From an uncultured Eubacteriales bacterium (GTDB lineage: Bacteria; Bacillota; Clostridia; Christensenellales; CAG-138), in NCBI GenBank assembly GCA_902798825.1, contig CADBYI010000005.1, positions 11,726 through 74,400 on the forward strand: 62,675 nt of DNA, given 5' to 3'. Within the stretch, counting starts at the first letter, position 1, and every line of letters starts with the position of its first letter. Shown piece after piece: positions 31,954-41,500 of this stretch. Below the pieces are notes generated by a model. It saw nothing but the letters and a program-made list of their open reading frames with translations. It was not told the origin of the DNA and did not search any database. A program made the position numbers and the translations under genes.

Positions 31954-34491
31954 ATGAAAAGAACTTGGGTCACCGTCGTCAATGTGATCATTATGATCGC
32001 CATGCTGACCTTTGTGGTCCTCTATTCCAATTTTGAAAGCAGAGATACAACCCAAAGGCAGATAGAACATTTTGAGAACACCACGATCACCATGGAGCAC
32101 GTCACGGAGAATTATCTGGAAGGCGAGCAGCGCATCTGTGACGTTTGGGCACGCTATATCGACAAAAATGAAATGACGATCGAGGAAGCCATCTCCTTCA
32201 TTCGGCTTTCTCATGTGTTGCCGAACACCTCCGCGCACATCGTATATCAGGATACGCTGAGTGGCCTATCCACCCGGGCTAGGCGGGACAGCTCCGACGA
32301 GTATGCCGTCTCCTATGAACGGGTCGATCTGCTGAATGATGTGGCCTGGATATCCGATATAGGGGCATCCATCAACATTTCCCGTTCCTATACGAACCCG
32401 ATCAACGGCGAACAATCCATAGCTTTCTGCAATTTTATTACGCTGATTGACCCGGAAAACGGCAATCCGCGCAAGGCCATATTGCTGCGCGTGCTGCCGG
32501 TCTCGGAACTCGAACAGAAATGGGTCTTTCCGCAGGAGGAGTATGAAAGCATCGAGCTCTCCATGATCGATGCGAACGGGGATTACATCATCAAGGGCCA
32601 CTCCTTCAAGAACTCCAGTTTCTTTGAGTTTTACAAGTCCTACAACACCATAGATTCCGTCTCCGCACAGGAGCTCTTCGGAAAAATCACTTCGTCGACC
32701 GGCTCTATCGCCATGCAGAACTCCCGCGGCGAAGAATGCATCCTCGCCTATACGCCGGTCGATGCCACAGAGGGATGGGCCCTTCTGAGCTTTATGCCGA
32801 TAGAGGGCTTGAAAGCCGATACCGAGAACTGGCTGTTGATAGGCGTCGTCACCGCCGGCCTGTTGATCCTGTTTGTTTTTGATATGGCCGTCATGCTCAA
32901 TTTCAACAAGAAGCTCCAGGCGGCGGCCCGAGAAGCCGCCACGGCAAACAAAGCAAAAACCGATTTCCTTTCCACCATGTCCCATGATATCCGCACGCCG
33001 ATGAACGCGATCATCGGGCTCACGACGATCGCAGAGAAGAATCTGGGAGATACGGTGTCGGTAGGAGAGAATCTGCGGAAGATCACGCTGGCCAGCAATC
33101 ACCTGCTCACCCTGATCAATGATATTCTGGATATTTCCAAGGTCGAAAGCGGAAAGCTGAATCTCAGCCCCCAAACCTTCTCCCTCGTTGAGACGGTGGA
33201 AAACCTCGTGAACCTTTCCCAGCCGATGATCAAAGAAAAGAACATCGAGTTCCGTTTTCGTGCCAGCCGGATGGAGAAGGAGTATCTCTACGCCGACAAG
33301 CTTCGGCTGAACCAGATCTATATCAACATCCTGTCCAACGCCATCAAATACACGGAGCCCGGCGGCCGCGTCAGCGTGGACATGCACCAGGAGGAGAGCC
33401 AGAAAGCGGGCTGTGTGCGTCTGACGTACACCGTATCCGATACCGGCATTGGCATGAGCCCGGAGTTTATGGCGACCATGTATCAGCCGTTTTCACGGCA
33501 GACGGACAGCCGGGTGAACAGCATTCAGGGAACCGGTCTGGGCCTGGCCATCACAAAGCAGATGGTCGATCTGATGGAAGGCACCATCGACTGCCAAAGC
33601 GAGCAGGGAAAGGGAACGACGTTCACCGTTATATTGGATCTTCCCGTTGCCGATCGACAACGAGAGGATATGCTGCTGGAGCCCATGGATGTTCTGATCG
33701 TCGATGACGATGAAGTTCTTTTGGAGACCGCCGTTGACACGCTGGAGTCTCTCGGCGTGACGGCCGACTGCGCGAAGAGCGGGCTGGAAGCGCTGGGCAT
33801 GATCATGCATCGAAACAAAATCGGGCAGGATTATCGAGTCGTCATCCTGGATTGGAAGATGCCGGATATCGACGGTGTCGAAACGATTCGCCGCATTCGC
33901 ACGGAGATCAATTCAAGCATTCCCATTCTGCTGATTTCTGCCTATGACTGGTCGGATATCGAGGATGTGGCAAAGGAAGCCGGCGCAAACGGCTTCGTCA
34001 GTAAGCCCCTGTTCCGCTCCACGCTGTACGATAAAATCAACGAGCTCCTTGGGACCGAAGCAAAGTCCGTTGAGCCGGACAATGACTATTCCGATCTGCA
34101 GGGGATGAACATTCTGATCGCAGAGGATAACGATATCAATTGGGAGATCATTTCCACCATGCTCGGCATGTTCGGGATCACCACGGAGCGCGCCAAAAAC
34201 GGACGCATCTGCGTGGAAAAAATGGATGCGGCGATGGAAGGGACATATGATCTCATCTTTATGGATATACAGATGCCGGAAATGAACGGCCTCGATGCAA
34301 CGAGGAACATCCGTGCGCTTTCGGATCCGTGGGCGTCTTCCATTCCGATCATCGCCATGACGGCAGATGCGTTCTCGGAAAATGTTACGGAATGTCTGAA
34401 CGCCGGCATGAACGGACATATCGCAAAACCCATCGATATTAAACTTGTCATCAAAGAAATCCGCAGGATTAAGGAGGAAAAAAGAGCATGA
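31954..34491 (+). CDS. Hybrid sensor histidine kinase with two receiver domains
   Basis: 845 residues. Membrane helix at about 9-27, an extracellular sensing domain (about 30-295), second helix (about 297-318), HisKA with phosphorylated H344 (STMSHDIRTPMNAIIG), HATPase with N and G boxes (NILSNAIKYT, DTGIGM, GTGLGLAI), receiver 1 with D633 (LDWKMPDIDG) and receiver 2 with D771 (MDIQMPEMNG). No DNA-binding output is attached, so signalling must pass to another protein. The ATG follows AAGGAG. It overlaps the binding-protein gene by 4 bp, implying shared control. Lower GC than the flanking genes. Confidence 0.93.
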   Translation: MKRTWVTVVNVIIMIAMLTFVVLYSNFESRDTTQRQIEHFENTTITMEHVTENYLEGEQRICDVWARYIDKNEMTIEEAISFIRLSHVLPNTSAHIVYQDTLSGLSTRARRDSSDEYAVSYERVDLLNDVAWISDIGASINISRSYTNPINGEQSIAFCNFITLIDPENGNPRKAILLRVLPVSELEQKWVFPQEEYESIELSMIDANGDYIIKGHSFKNSSFFEFYKSYNTIDSVSAQELFGKITSSTGSIAMQNSRGEECILAYTPVDATEGWALLSFMPIEGLKADTENWLLIGVVTAGLLILFVFDMAVMLNFNKKLQAAAREAATANKAKTDFLSTMSHDIRTPMNAIIGLTTIAEKNLGDTVSVGENLRKITLASNHLLTLINDILDISKVESGKLNLSPQTFSLVETVENLVNLSQPMIKEKNIEFRFRASRMEKEYLYADKLRLNQIYINILSNAIKYTEPGGRVSVDMHQEESQKAGCVRLTYTVSDTGIGMSPEFMATMYQPFSRQTDSRVNSIQGTGLGLAITKQMVDLMEGTIDCQSEQGKGTTFTVILDLPVADRQREDMLLEPMDVLIVDDDEVLLETAVDTLESLGVTADCAKSGLEALGMIMHRNKIGQDYRVVILDWKMPDIDGVETIRRIRTEINSSIPILLISAYDWSDIEDVAKEAGANGFVSKPLFRSTLYDKINELLGTEAKSVEPDNDYSDLQGMNILIAEDNDINWEIISTMLGMFGITTERAKNGRICVEKMDAAMEGTYDLIFMDIQMPEMNGLDATRNIRALSDPWASSIPIIAMTADAFSENVTECLNAGMNGHIAKPIDIKLVIKEIRRIKEEKRA

Positions 34492-35783
34492 AAAAGATTC
34501 TTTGCATCGTTGTGGTTCTCTGCATGGCCCTGCAGCTGGCGGCCTGTGGCGGAAAAACCACGGAAAAGACTACTGACGCCGAGTTCAAGCCGTCGCTGGA
34601 TACGAAAGCGAACTGCAAGATCACGGTTGTCGGAAGCTACGACAACTTTGAAGCGCTGGAGGCGGAATTCGACAGATTCAACGAGTTTTATCCCAATGTG
34701 CAGCTCAGCTATATGAAGCTGGACGATTATAACAACGTGCTGGGCACGGCGCTGGAAAGCAATGACAAGCCCAACGTTTTTTTCTCATACACCTGGATGA
34801 TGGGAAACGAAAAATACGCTTCGGTATGCGCGCATATGGAGGAGCTTTCGGATCCCGCTCTGGCGCTGGATATAGACTGCATCCGCCCCGGTCTGATCAA
34901 CCACGACGCGGAAGGGCGCGTGCTGCTGGCGCCGGTCTTCTCCCGGACCTACGGCATGCTGGTGAACAACGATCTCTTTGAAAAGGAAGGCCTCAGCGTC
35001 CCGACAACCCGGACAGAGCTGATGGCGGTTTGCGAAGAGTTCAAAAACAAGGGCTACGCCAGCCCCATGATGGGCTACAGCCTCAAATCCAACACCAGCA
35101 CCTTCATGAACACTATCGCTTATCCGCTGTTCGTGGCCACGCTGGCGGAAAACCCGGAAGCGCTCGAGCCGGCCAATGAACTGGATCCCGCCACAGGAGA
35201 ATACACGCGTCCGGCCCTGGAGGCGGTGGAGCAGCTGATCCAAAACGGCTGTATCGATCTGGCGGAGTGCGACAAGATCGAAGACAACTATACCAAGGTG
35301 ATCCTGCGCTTTTTTGAAGGCGACGTGCCGATGATGATCTGCCCCGCGGATACCGTGTCCGGGACCAAAAAGCGGGAAAGCCAGTCCGAGGCCTTCAGCA
35401 GCGCTCCCTTCAGCTACACCTTTGCACCGATCCCTCTGACAGAGGACGGCGGATACTTTATCGACAGTCCTTCCGTGGAGTTTTCTGTGAACAAGGACTG
35501 CAACGATCTCGATATGACGAACGAATTCATGCGGTTCCTTATAACGAACAAAGCGCTGAATGAGATGGCCTCCGTGAAGCGTCTGGTGACGCCCACCACG
35601 GATCTGTCCTTTGACTCGGTTTACGCGCCTTTCGGTCAGGTGCCGGCAGATCGCACCATATCCCCGGAGGTGCTCGGCATCAAGGATCCTCTCGCGGTCC
35701 AGATCCGGATCGCGGCGTTCCGTGTGGGCGTTGGCGAGATAACGGTCGACGAGGCTGTCAAAATGTACGGCAGTTTTGAATAA
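34488..35783 (+). CDS. Extracellular solute-binding lipoprotein (ABC sugar-binding type)
   Basis: 431 residues. Lipoprotein signal MKKILCIVVVLCMALQLAAC with Cys20 as the lipid site, then the family 1 solute-binding fold (NCKITVVGSYDNFEALEAEFDRFNEFYP, VFFSYTWMMGNEKYAS, FEGDVPMMICPADTV). No ABC permease genes are nearby. Because it overlaps the kinase gene, it may be the extracellular ligand receptor that reports to the kinase sensor domain rather than feeding a transporter. Confidence 0.85.
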   Translation: MKKILCIVVVLCMALQLAACGGKTTEKTTDAEFKPSLDTKANCKITVVGSYDNFEALEAEFDRFNEFYPNVQLSYMKLDDYNNVLGTALESNDKPNVFFSYTWMMGNEKYASVCAHMEELSDPALALDIDCIRPGLINHDAEGRVLLAPVFSRTYGMLVNNDLFEKEGLSVPTTRTELMAVCEEFKNKGYASPMMGYSLKSNTSTFMNTIAYPLFVATLAENPEALEPANELDPATGEYTRPALEAVEQLIQNGCIDLAECDKIEDNYTKVILRFFEGDVPMMICPADTVSGTKKRESQSEAFSSAPFSYTFAPIPLTEDGGYFIDSPSVEFSVNKDCNDLDMTNEFMRFLITNKALNEMASVKRLVTPTTDLSFDSVYAPFGQVPADRTISPEVLGIKDPLAVQIRIAAFRVGVGEITVDEAVKMYGSFE

Positions 35784-35890
35784 GCTTCCAAACGGGGTAT
35801 TGCGTCGGGACCCGTCCTGCGCTCCCGCGCAGAGGTTTTAGAAAAGGCGCCATCGGGTTTGTAGGTCGCTGCTATATATAAGAGAAAGCA

Positions 35891-35915
35891 AAAAGACCGC
35901 CATTGGCGGTCTTTT
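35891..35915 (+). terminator. Terminator after the solute-binding protein gene
   Basis: AAAAGACCGCC-att-GGCGGTCTTTT, perfect stem and U run on both strands. Confidence 0.8.
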
Positions 35916-35919
35916 GCTT

Positions 35920-35953
35920 TGGCTCCCCAGGTAGGGCTCGAACCTACAACCCT
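35920..35953 (-). repeat. 34-bp duplicate of the tRNA-Asn 3' end
   Basis: Identical to 36152-36185: CCA, acceptor 3' strand and T arm of the tRNA, in the same orientation. Such a fragment next to an intact tRNA is typical of an old integration site. Confidence 0.8.
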
Positions 35954-36117
35954 AACCGAGGGCAAAACATAGTCGTAGCTGCGCTCTCGCTTGCTTCCTC
36001 CTTGTTTTGCCCATGCTCCGTGTCGCTGCATCCCGCACTGCGGGCGCTCCACTCCGCATCAGATAACAGCCTGCGGCTGTCAACCTCGGGTTGTAGTTTC
36101 GCGCTTGCATGAGAAAG

Positions 36118-36148
36118 AAAAATGACCACCCTTCGGATGGTCATTTTT
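36118..36148. terminator. Terminator, second copy of the ATGACCACC hairpin
   Basis: Same hairpin as 31672-31701, here immediately 3' of tRNA-Asn on the minus strand and ending four bases before its CCA. Confidence 0.7.
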
Positions 36149-36151
36149 CTT

Positions 36152-36226
<75 letters not shown>

Positions 36227-36371
36227 ACGTTCGAGAGGTATTATAGCCAAGTCCGCGCGAAAATGCAAGAGGTTTTTTCAAAAAAAGATGAGATTATTTT
36301 TCGCCGAAGCAAGATCGGATGAGGCAAGTCAAAAAAAGGCAGACGGGACGGCAAAAATCGTCGTTTTTCCC

Positions 36372-36400
36372 TTGTCAGGGGCGACAAAGGGCGGTATACT
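36372..36400 (+). promoter_or_regulatory. Promoter of the TIR-LRR operon
   Basis: -35 TTGTCA (36372-36377), 17-bp spacer, -10 TATACT (36395-36400), about 50 bp before the first start codon. Confidence 0.65.
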
Positions 36401-36453
36401 TCAAATTGATACAATATGGACGTGTATGCTCTGTGACCAAGAAAGGGTCCATC

Positions 36454-37305
36454 ATGGCCAGCAAAGCGGAAAAATATTATCCCCCCTATCCGGGACAGGA
36501 GCCCTATATCCACCTGTGCTTCTCCGAACGGGACGAGCGGAAGGTTCGTCCCCTGCTGCGGCGGCTGCTGCTTAGGGGCTGCCGGGTGTGGTATGGCATG
36601 GGCCAGGCCAGGGACCGATCCGCCCTGACGGAAAGGAACCGGAGGATGCTGGGGGCCGGGCTCACGGTGCTGTATCTCACGGAGGCCGCCCGGCGGGACA
36701 CGGAGCTGAAGAACAAGCTCCTGGTCTGCCAGCGGAGGGGGCAGCCCATTTTGGTGCTGAATACCGACGCCGGGGACAGCGGCCTTTCCCTTGGGCTCAC
36801 GGGTGAGGCTTCCGCCGCTGTGCTGGGCGGAAACGCCGCCGACGCCTGCGACGCCATCCTTCACGGCCGGGGCTTTTCCCAGGTCTTTATGGGGGACCCG
36901 CTGCCGGTGTATGACCGCAGAGGGCTGCGGCGGTTCACGGTGCTGCTGCTCCTCCTCTCCCTGCTTCTGGGGGTAGGATACGGGGCGTATATCTATCTGC
37001 ACCCGCCCGTACTGGACCCGCCGGAAGAAACGGTCGTTTTGCCGGCGGACACGGTGATCCTCAAAGACCAGGCCCTGCGGGAAGCCGTGCGCCAGGCCAT
37101 CGGCGGCGGCGCCATCACCGAGGAGGCGGTGCGGGGGCTCAAGACCCTGTCCCTTTCCCGGCTGCCGGACGGTCTGGAGGATCTATCTCTGCTGCCGGAT
37201 CTATCCACCCTGATCCTGTCGGAGGCGGCGGCCCAGGGGGCGCCCCAGCTGCCGGAGCTATACGACAGATATACCCTGATCGTGGCCGGAGGTGAGGAAC
37301 CATGA
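36454..37305 (+). CDS. TIR-like membrane protein with short C-terminal repeat region (degenerate TIR)
   Basis: 283 residues. Residues 15-145 form a TIR-like domain (PYIHLCFSERDERKV, GCRVWYGMG, LTVLYLTEAARRDT, QPILVLN). At the position of the catalytic Glu of active TIR NADases there is Lys/Asn (ELKNKLL), so it is probably inactive. One membrane helix (about 161-182) follows a basic DRRGLRRF, placing the TIR in the cytoplasm; the outside part ends in one or two leucine-rich-like units (LKTLSLSRLPDGLEDLSLLPDLSTLIL). It overlaps the next gene as ATGA. The ATG follows AGAAAGG; an upstream in-frame GTG (36433) is a possible start. Confidence 0.8.
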   Translation: MASKAEKYYPPYPGQEPYIHLCFSERDERKVRPLLRRLLLRGCRVWYGMGQARDRSALTERNRRMLGAGLTVLYLTEAARRDTELKNKLLVCQRRGQPILVLNTDAGDSGLSLGLTGEASAAVLGGNAADACDAILHGRGFSQVFMGDPLPVYDRRGLRRFTVLLLLLSLLLGVGYGAYIYLHPPVLDPPEETVVLPADTVILKDQALREAVRQAIGGGAITEEAVRGLKTLSLSRLPDGLEDLSLLPDLSTLILSEAAAQGAPQLPELYDRYTLIVAGGEEP

Positions 37306-38507
37306 GCGAGTTCTTCACCCCCTACGAGGGCAAGCGGCCCTATCTGTTCATCAGCTATTCCCATCGCAATTCCAATGAGGTCTTACAGACCATCACCCTG
37401 CTGCACCGGCGGAAGGTGCGCCTCTGGTACGACGAGGGCATCCCCGCGGGCAACGATTGGCCCAAGAACATCGAAACCCATATGCGCGGCTCGGCCATGG
37501 TCCTGTTCTTCCTGTCTGAGACGGCCCTCCTCTCCCCCAACTGCCTGTCGGAGATCGAGACCGCCGTGTCGTTGAAAAAGCCGGTGCTGTACTTCACGCT
37601 GGACGACGCCCGGCCGGAGGGGAAATGGGCGGAGCTCTTGAAGAGCTGTATCCCCCTCCCCACCCCCGAGACCGCCGAGGACAGGGCCGCCGCGGTCATG
37701 GGCCACAGGAAGCTGAAGCGCGCCTTTTACCGCCGCTGGACGGAAAAGCTCCCCCGGGGGATGTTCGGATTTCTCCTCTCCCTGCTGCTGTTCGGGGCGG
37801 CGCTGGTGGGGGGCTATGGCCTCTATCAGGGCTGGTTCGACCGGGTGATCGCGGAGGTAACGGCCCCGGTCACCCCTTCCCCCGTCCCTACCGCTGCCCC
37901 CACGCCCACGCCGACCCCCACCCCGACCCCGGGGCCCACCGCCACGCCGGCGCCCCCGCCCGTCCTCCCCTCCGATCTTTCGGTGGTGACCTTCCCCGAC
38001 GACGAGCAGGAGAAGGCCATCCGGGCCGCCCTGGGGAACCGGGAGGACACGGTCTATCTTGAGGAGCTGGCCGCCGTCACGGGGCTGACCATGGTGGGGA
38101 ATCTCCCCGTGGCTGACATGGCGCACACGGCCTTCACCCATGAGGGCCTATGCCTGGCGAATGGTGTGAAGGTGCCCGAGGGCAAGGTGCGGAGCCTGTC
38201 CCTCATCGGGCGGTTGGTGTTTTTGGAGAAGCTGGCGTTGGTATGCCAGCCCCTGTCGGACCCCTCCCCCCTCAGCGGCCTTCTGATGCTGAAGGAGCTG
38301 TATCTGTCCGGGGACGGGGCCATAACGAGCCTTGACGGGCTCACGGACCTGCCCCGGCTGGAAAGGCTGCATCTGGAGCACAGCGGGGTCAGGGACCTGT
38401 CCCCCCTGGCCGCCCTGCCGTCCCTGGAGACCGTCTTTGTCAGCGCGGATATGCTGCCCCTCACCTGGCCGGAAGCGCCAGGCTTCACCGTTGTGCTGGT
38501 ACCATAG
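37302..38507 (+). CDS. TIR - membrane helix - Pro/Thr linker - LRR receptor-like protein
   Basis: 401 residues. Canonical TIR (residues 11-130): box 1 YLFISYSHRN, box 2 LWYDEGIPAGNDW, LFFLSETALLSPNC and CLSEIETAVSLKKPVLYF, which aligns with the SARM1 HKEIVTALSCGKNIVPI motif and puts the catalytic Glu at E84. Membrane helix 153-175 after the basic KLKRAFYRRWTEK (TIR inside). Linker 188-222 is PTPTP-rich. Residues about 240-401 carry leucine-rich repeats (LMLKELYLSGDGAITSL, LPRLERLHLEHSGVRDLSPL). Probably an NAD-consuming enzyme controlled by an external sensor. Only this one of the three TIR paralogues keeps the catalytic residue. Confidence 0.88.
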   Translation: MSEFFTPYEGKRPYLFISYSHRNSNEVLQTITLLHRRKVRLWYDEGIPAGNDWPKNIETHMRGSAMVLFFLSETALLSPNCLSEIETAVSLKKPVLYFTLDDARPEGKWAELLKSCIPLPTPETAEDRAAAVMGHRKLKRAFYRRWTEKLPRGMFGFLLSLLLFGAALVGGYGLYQGWFDRVIAEVTAPVTPSPVPTAAPTPTPTPTPTPGPTATPAPPPVLPSDLSVVTFPDDEQEKAIRAALGNREDTVYLEELAAVTGLTMVGNLPVADMAHTAFTHEGLCLANGVKVPEGKVRSLSLIGRLVFLEKLALVCQPLSDPSPLSGLLMLKELYLSGDGAITSLDGLTDLPRLERLHLEHSGVRDLSPLAALPSLETVFVSADMLPLTWPEAPGFTVVLVP

Positions 38508-38550
38508 AAAACCCGTTCACCAAAGTCACCATTACAGAAAGGAAAAAGCC

Positions 38551-41500
38551 ATGAAACGAGCCATCTACCCCCTGTACGCCCCCTCTGACGAGGGCCAGGT
38601 GAAGCCCATTCTGAACGCTTTGGCGGCGAGGGGCCTCACGGTGCGATCCGGCGCCGCCCCCGGCAAGGGGGACGCCCTGGTGCTGTTTTTGTCCGAGAAC
38701 CTGGCGGACAACGAACGAGTCGCGGACGATTTCTTCCGGCTGAACCCGGGCAGAGAGCTGGTGATCCCGGTGAATCTGGACGGGTGCACGCCACCGGAGG
38801 AGCTGCAGAACGCCCTCATGGCCCGGCACACCCTCGACGGCGCCAAGTACAGCGCCCAGGAGCTGGCGGAGCGGATCGCCCGGGCGGCCCTGGGAGAGAG
38901 GAAGAGCCGGCTGCCCCTGGTTTTGTCTCTCATGGGCGTGGCGGCCCTGCTGGTGGTGGGCGGCCTCATCGCCTGGAACCGGATGGGCAAGCCGGACCTC
39001 AAGTCCGTCTTTGCCCAGGCCACCGACACCCCCGCGCCTACGGCTGAGCCTACCCCCGCGCCCACGCCCACGCCCACGGCGGTGCCCACGCCCACGCCCC
39101 CGCTGCCGGACAACGCTGACATCACGCTGGAGCAGCTGGAACGGGTCTTCGAGCTCATCATCGTGGGGGACTCCTTCAACTTCTACACCGGCGACGAGGA
39201 ATGGATGCAGGGCTCGGGCAACGCCCGGGTGGGCGTGGAGCACGTGGCCTATAGGGGCTTTGAAAACGGCGAGCCCCGCTGGTACAGCACCGAGGACGGC
39301 CGTGAGTTCGGTCTGTACGACTGGGGGGATCTGGCCTTTCTGCCCTATATGAAGAATCTGACGCTGCTGACGCTGGTGAACGTGCAGGGCACGCTGCCGG
39401 ATCTGTCGGGGTTACGGAACCTGGGCTGCGTGGAGGTGCTGGACTGCGCCATCGACGACGTCTCGGGGGTGAAGGACAATCGGCTGGAGGCCTTCAGCTA
39501 CAGCGGCCCGGCCATAGACCTTTCGCCGCTGAACGAAAGCTCCCGGCTGGGCAACGTGAGTCTGCATATCTACGGCGGGGGCCACTTTGACCTTTCTGCC
39601 TTCGGCCCGAGGTCGCTGAGGAGCCTGACCGTGGGCGCCATGGGGTTTACCGGGACCGTGGATCTGTCCGGCCTGAAAAACGCCGTGGATCTGGTCGATG
39701 TGCGGCTGAACGATCTGCCCGTCACCGATCTTGACTGTCTGTCGGAGGCCGGGAACCTTCAATATCTGTGGCTGGACGATCTGCGGCTCACCAGCCTCCA
39801 TGGTCTCGAGGACCATGCCAAGCTGAACACCCTGTCCATCGACAACTGCTTCAGCCTGTCGGATTTGAGCGCCCTGAACAGCTGCACCAATTTACAGACT
39901 CTGGAGTTTCAGGACTGCCCCATCTCGGACCTGTCCTTCCTGACGGGGGCGACCTATCTGTTGCAGCTGGAAGCCCAAAACATGCCCTCCCTCCGCTCCC
40001 TCCACGGGCTGGAGGAGCACAAATCGCTGCAGCAGGTGGAGATCCATAATCTGCATGGTTTGAATGATATTTCCGCCCTTGCCAGCTGCACCGGGCTGAC
40101 GCGCCTGCTGATGCACGAAGTCTTTGCCCTGAGGGACATCCGCCCGGTGGTGGAGCTGCCTCAGCTCCGAAGCCTTGAAATCTACGGCTCTGAAATACGC
40201 GACGTGGACTTCCTGTGGGACATCCGGAACAAGGACAACTTCTCCTTCGGCATCGCGGAGGTAGAGGATTGGAAGGGGCTGCAGGCCATAGAGAACTATC
40301 AGTATCTCAACGTGACGGACCGAAACGGCAGTGCCCTGCCCTTTATCCAGAACGCCACGGTGAAACGGTTGGAGATATATAATCGGAGCGGCGGAGGGAA
40401 TCAGAGCGATGGCATGGATCTCGCTTTGCTCCCCCACGTGACCCAAGAGATGTGGCTCCACTGCGTCACCACCCTGGAGGGGCTGAACCAGCCGGATATC
40501 CAGTGGCTCCAGGTGGACAACTGTCCCTACCTTGCCTCCCTCGACGGGTTGGAGGGGGCGCCCAAGCTGAAGTACCTGAACGTCATCAACTGCTCCCGGC
40601 TCACGGACTGGACCGCGTTGAACGGACGGAAGCTGGAGGAGCTGGGGCTGGAGGCTTTATTCACCCTACCGGACTTCGGGAAGATCGATGTGCAACAGGT
40701 GGGGCTCACCACCATCTATGACCTAAGGGACCTGTCCTGCTTCGACGAATATCATCCCAGCAGACCCTACCGCATCTCCCTGATGGACATGGACGGGATC
40801 ACGGACTTGTCCCCCCTCTACCGGCTCCACGGGAGCAAGCTGTGGGTCCCGGCCCATCTCATGGAGCAGGCCCAGGTCATGGTGGACAGCGGCCTGCTGG
40901 ACGAATACGAGGTCACCTATCCCGAGGGTTGGTGGGAGCCCATCGAGCCCCATATCGAGCTCATGAACTTAGAGGAGATCGACACCCTGCCCAGCGCCCT
41001 GCTGAGCCGGGTGACCCGCCTGAACCTGGTGGGGGATCAGGTCCTGCCCAACGAGGGCGCCTGGGTGGAGGAGGATTGGCGCGACGATCCCCCCGCCCTG
41101 TTCGTCCGCTACGACGGGATGGAGGAGCGCTTCCCCGTGGAACCGGGAACGCTGACCAGCTTTGAGGGCCTTACTAAGCTCACCGGTCTTGTAGATATGA
41201 ACCTCTTTAGCCAGCCTCAATTGACCAGTCTGGAGGGCATAGAAGCCCTGGGCGATCTAAGGTATCTGAAGATCAACCAGTGCCCGGCCCTCACCGACGC
41301 CTCGGCGGCCTTCACTCTCCAGAGTCTGGAGGAGCTGCGGCTGCGCTTCACCGGAATCTCCTCCCTCCAGGGCATTCAGAACCTGTACGCCCTGAAGCAG
41401 CTGGATGTGAACGATAGTCCCATTGAGGACCTTTCCCCCATCGGCGCCCTCTCCAACCTGGAGGAGGTGAACTTCCGGCTGCCCATGATGACCTTTGAGG

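Larger units (their letters stand above)
35784..36151. other. Intergenic region with tRNA-Asn 3' fragment and nested repeats
   Basis: 368 bp without a gene. Holds a terminator (35891-35915), a 34-bp copy of the tRNA-Asn 3' end, inverted repeats (GGGCAAAACA at 35960-35969 and TGTTTTGCCC at 36003-36012) and a second terminator. Confidence 0.6.

Noticed and set aside
37868..39106. CRISPR-like or VNTR array in the PTPTP-coding stretches
   Set aside because: The repeats are short codon-level runs inside linkers of two proteins, without spacers of fixed length.
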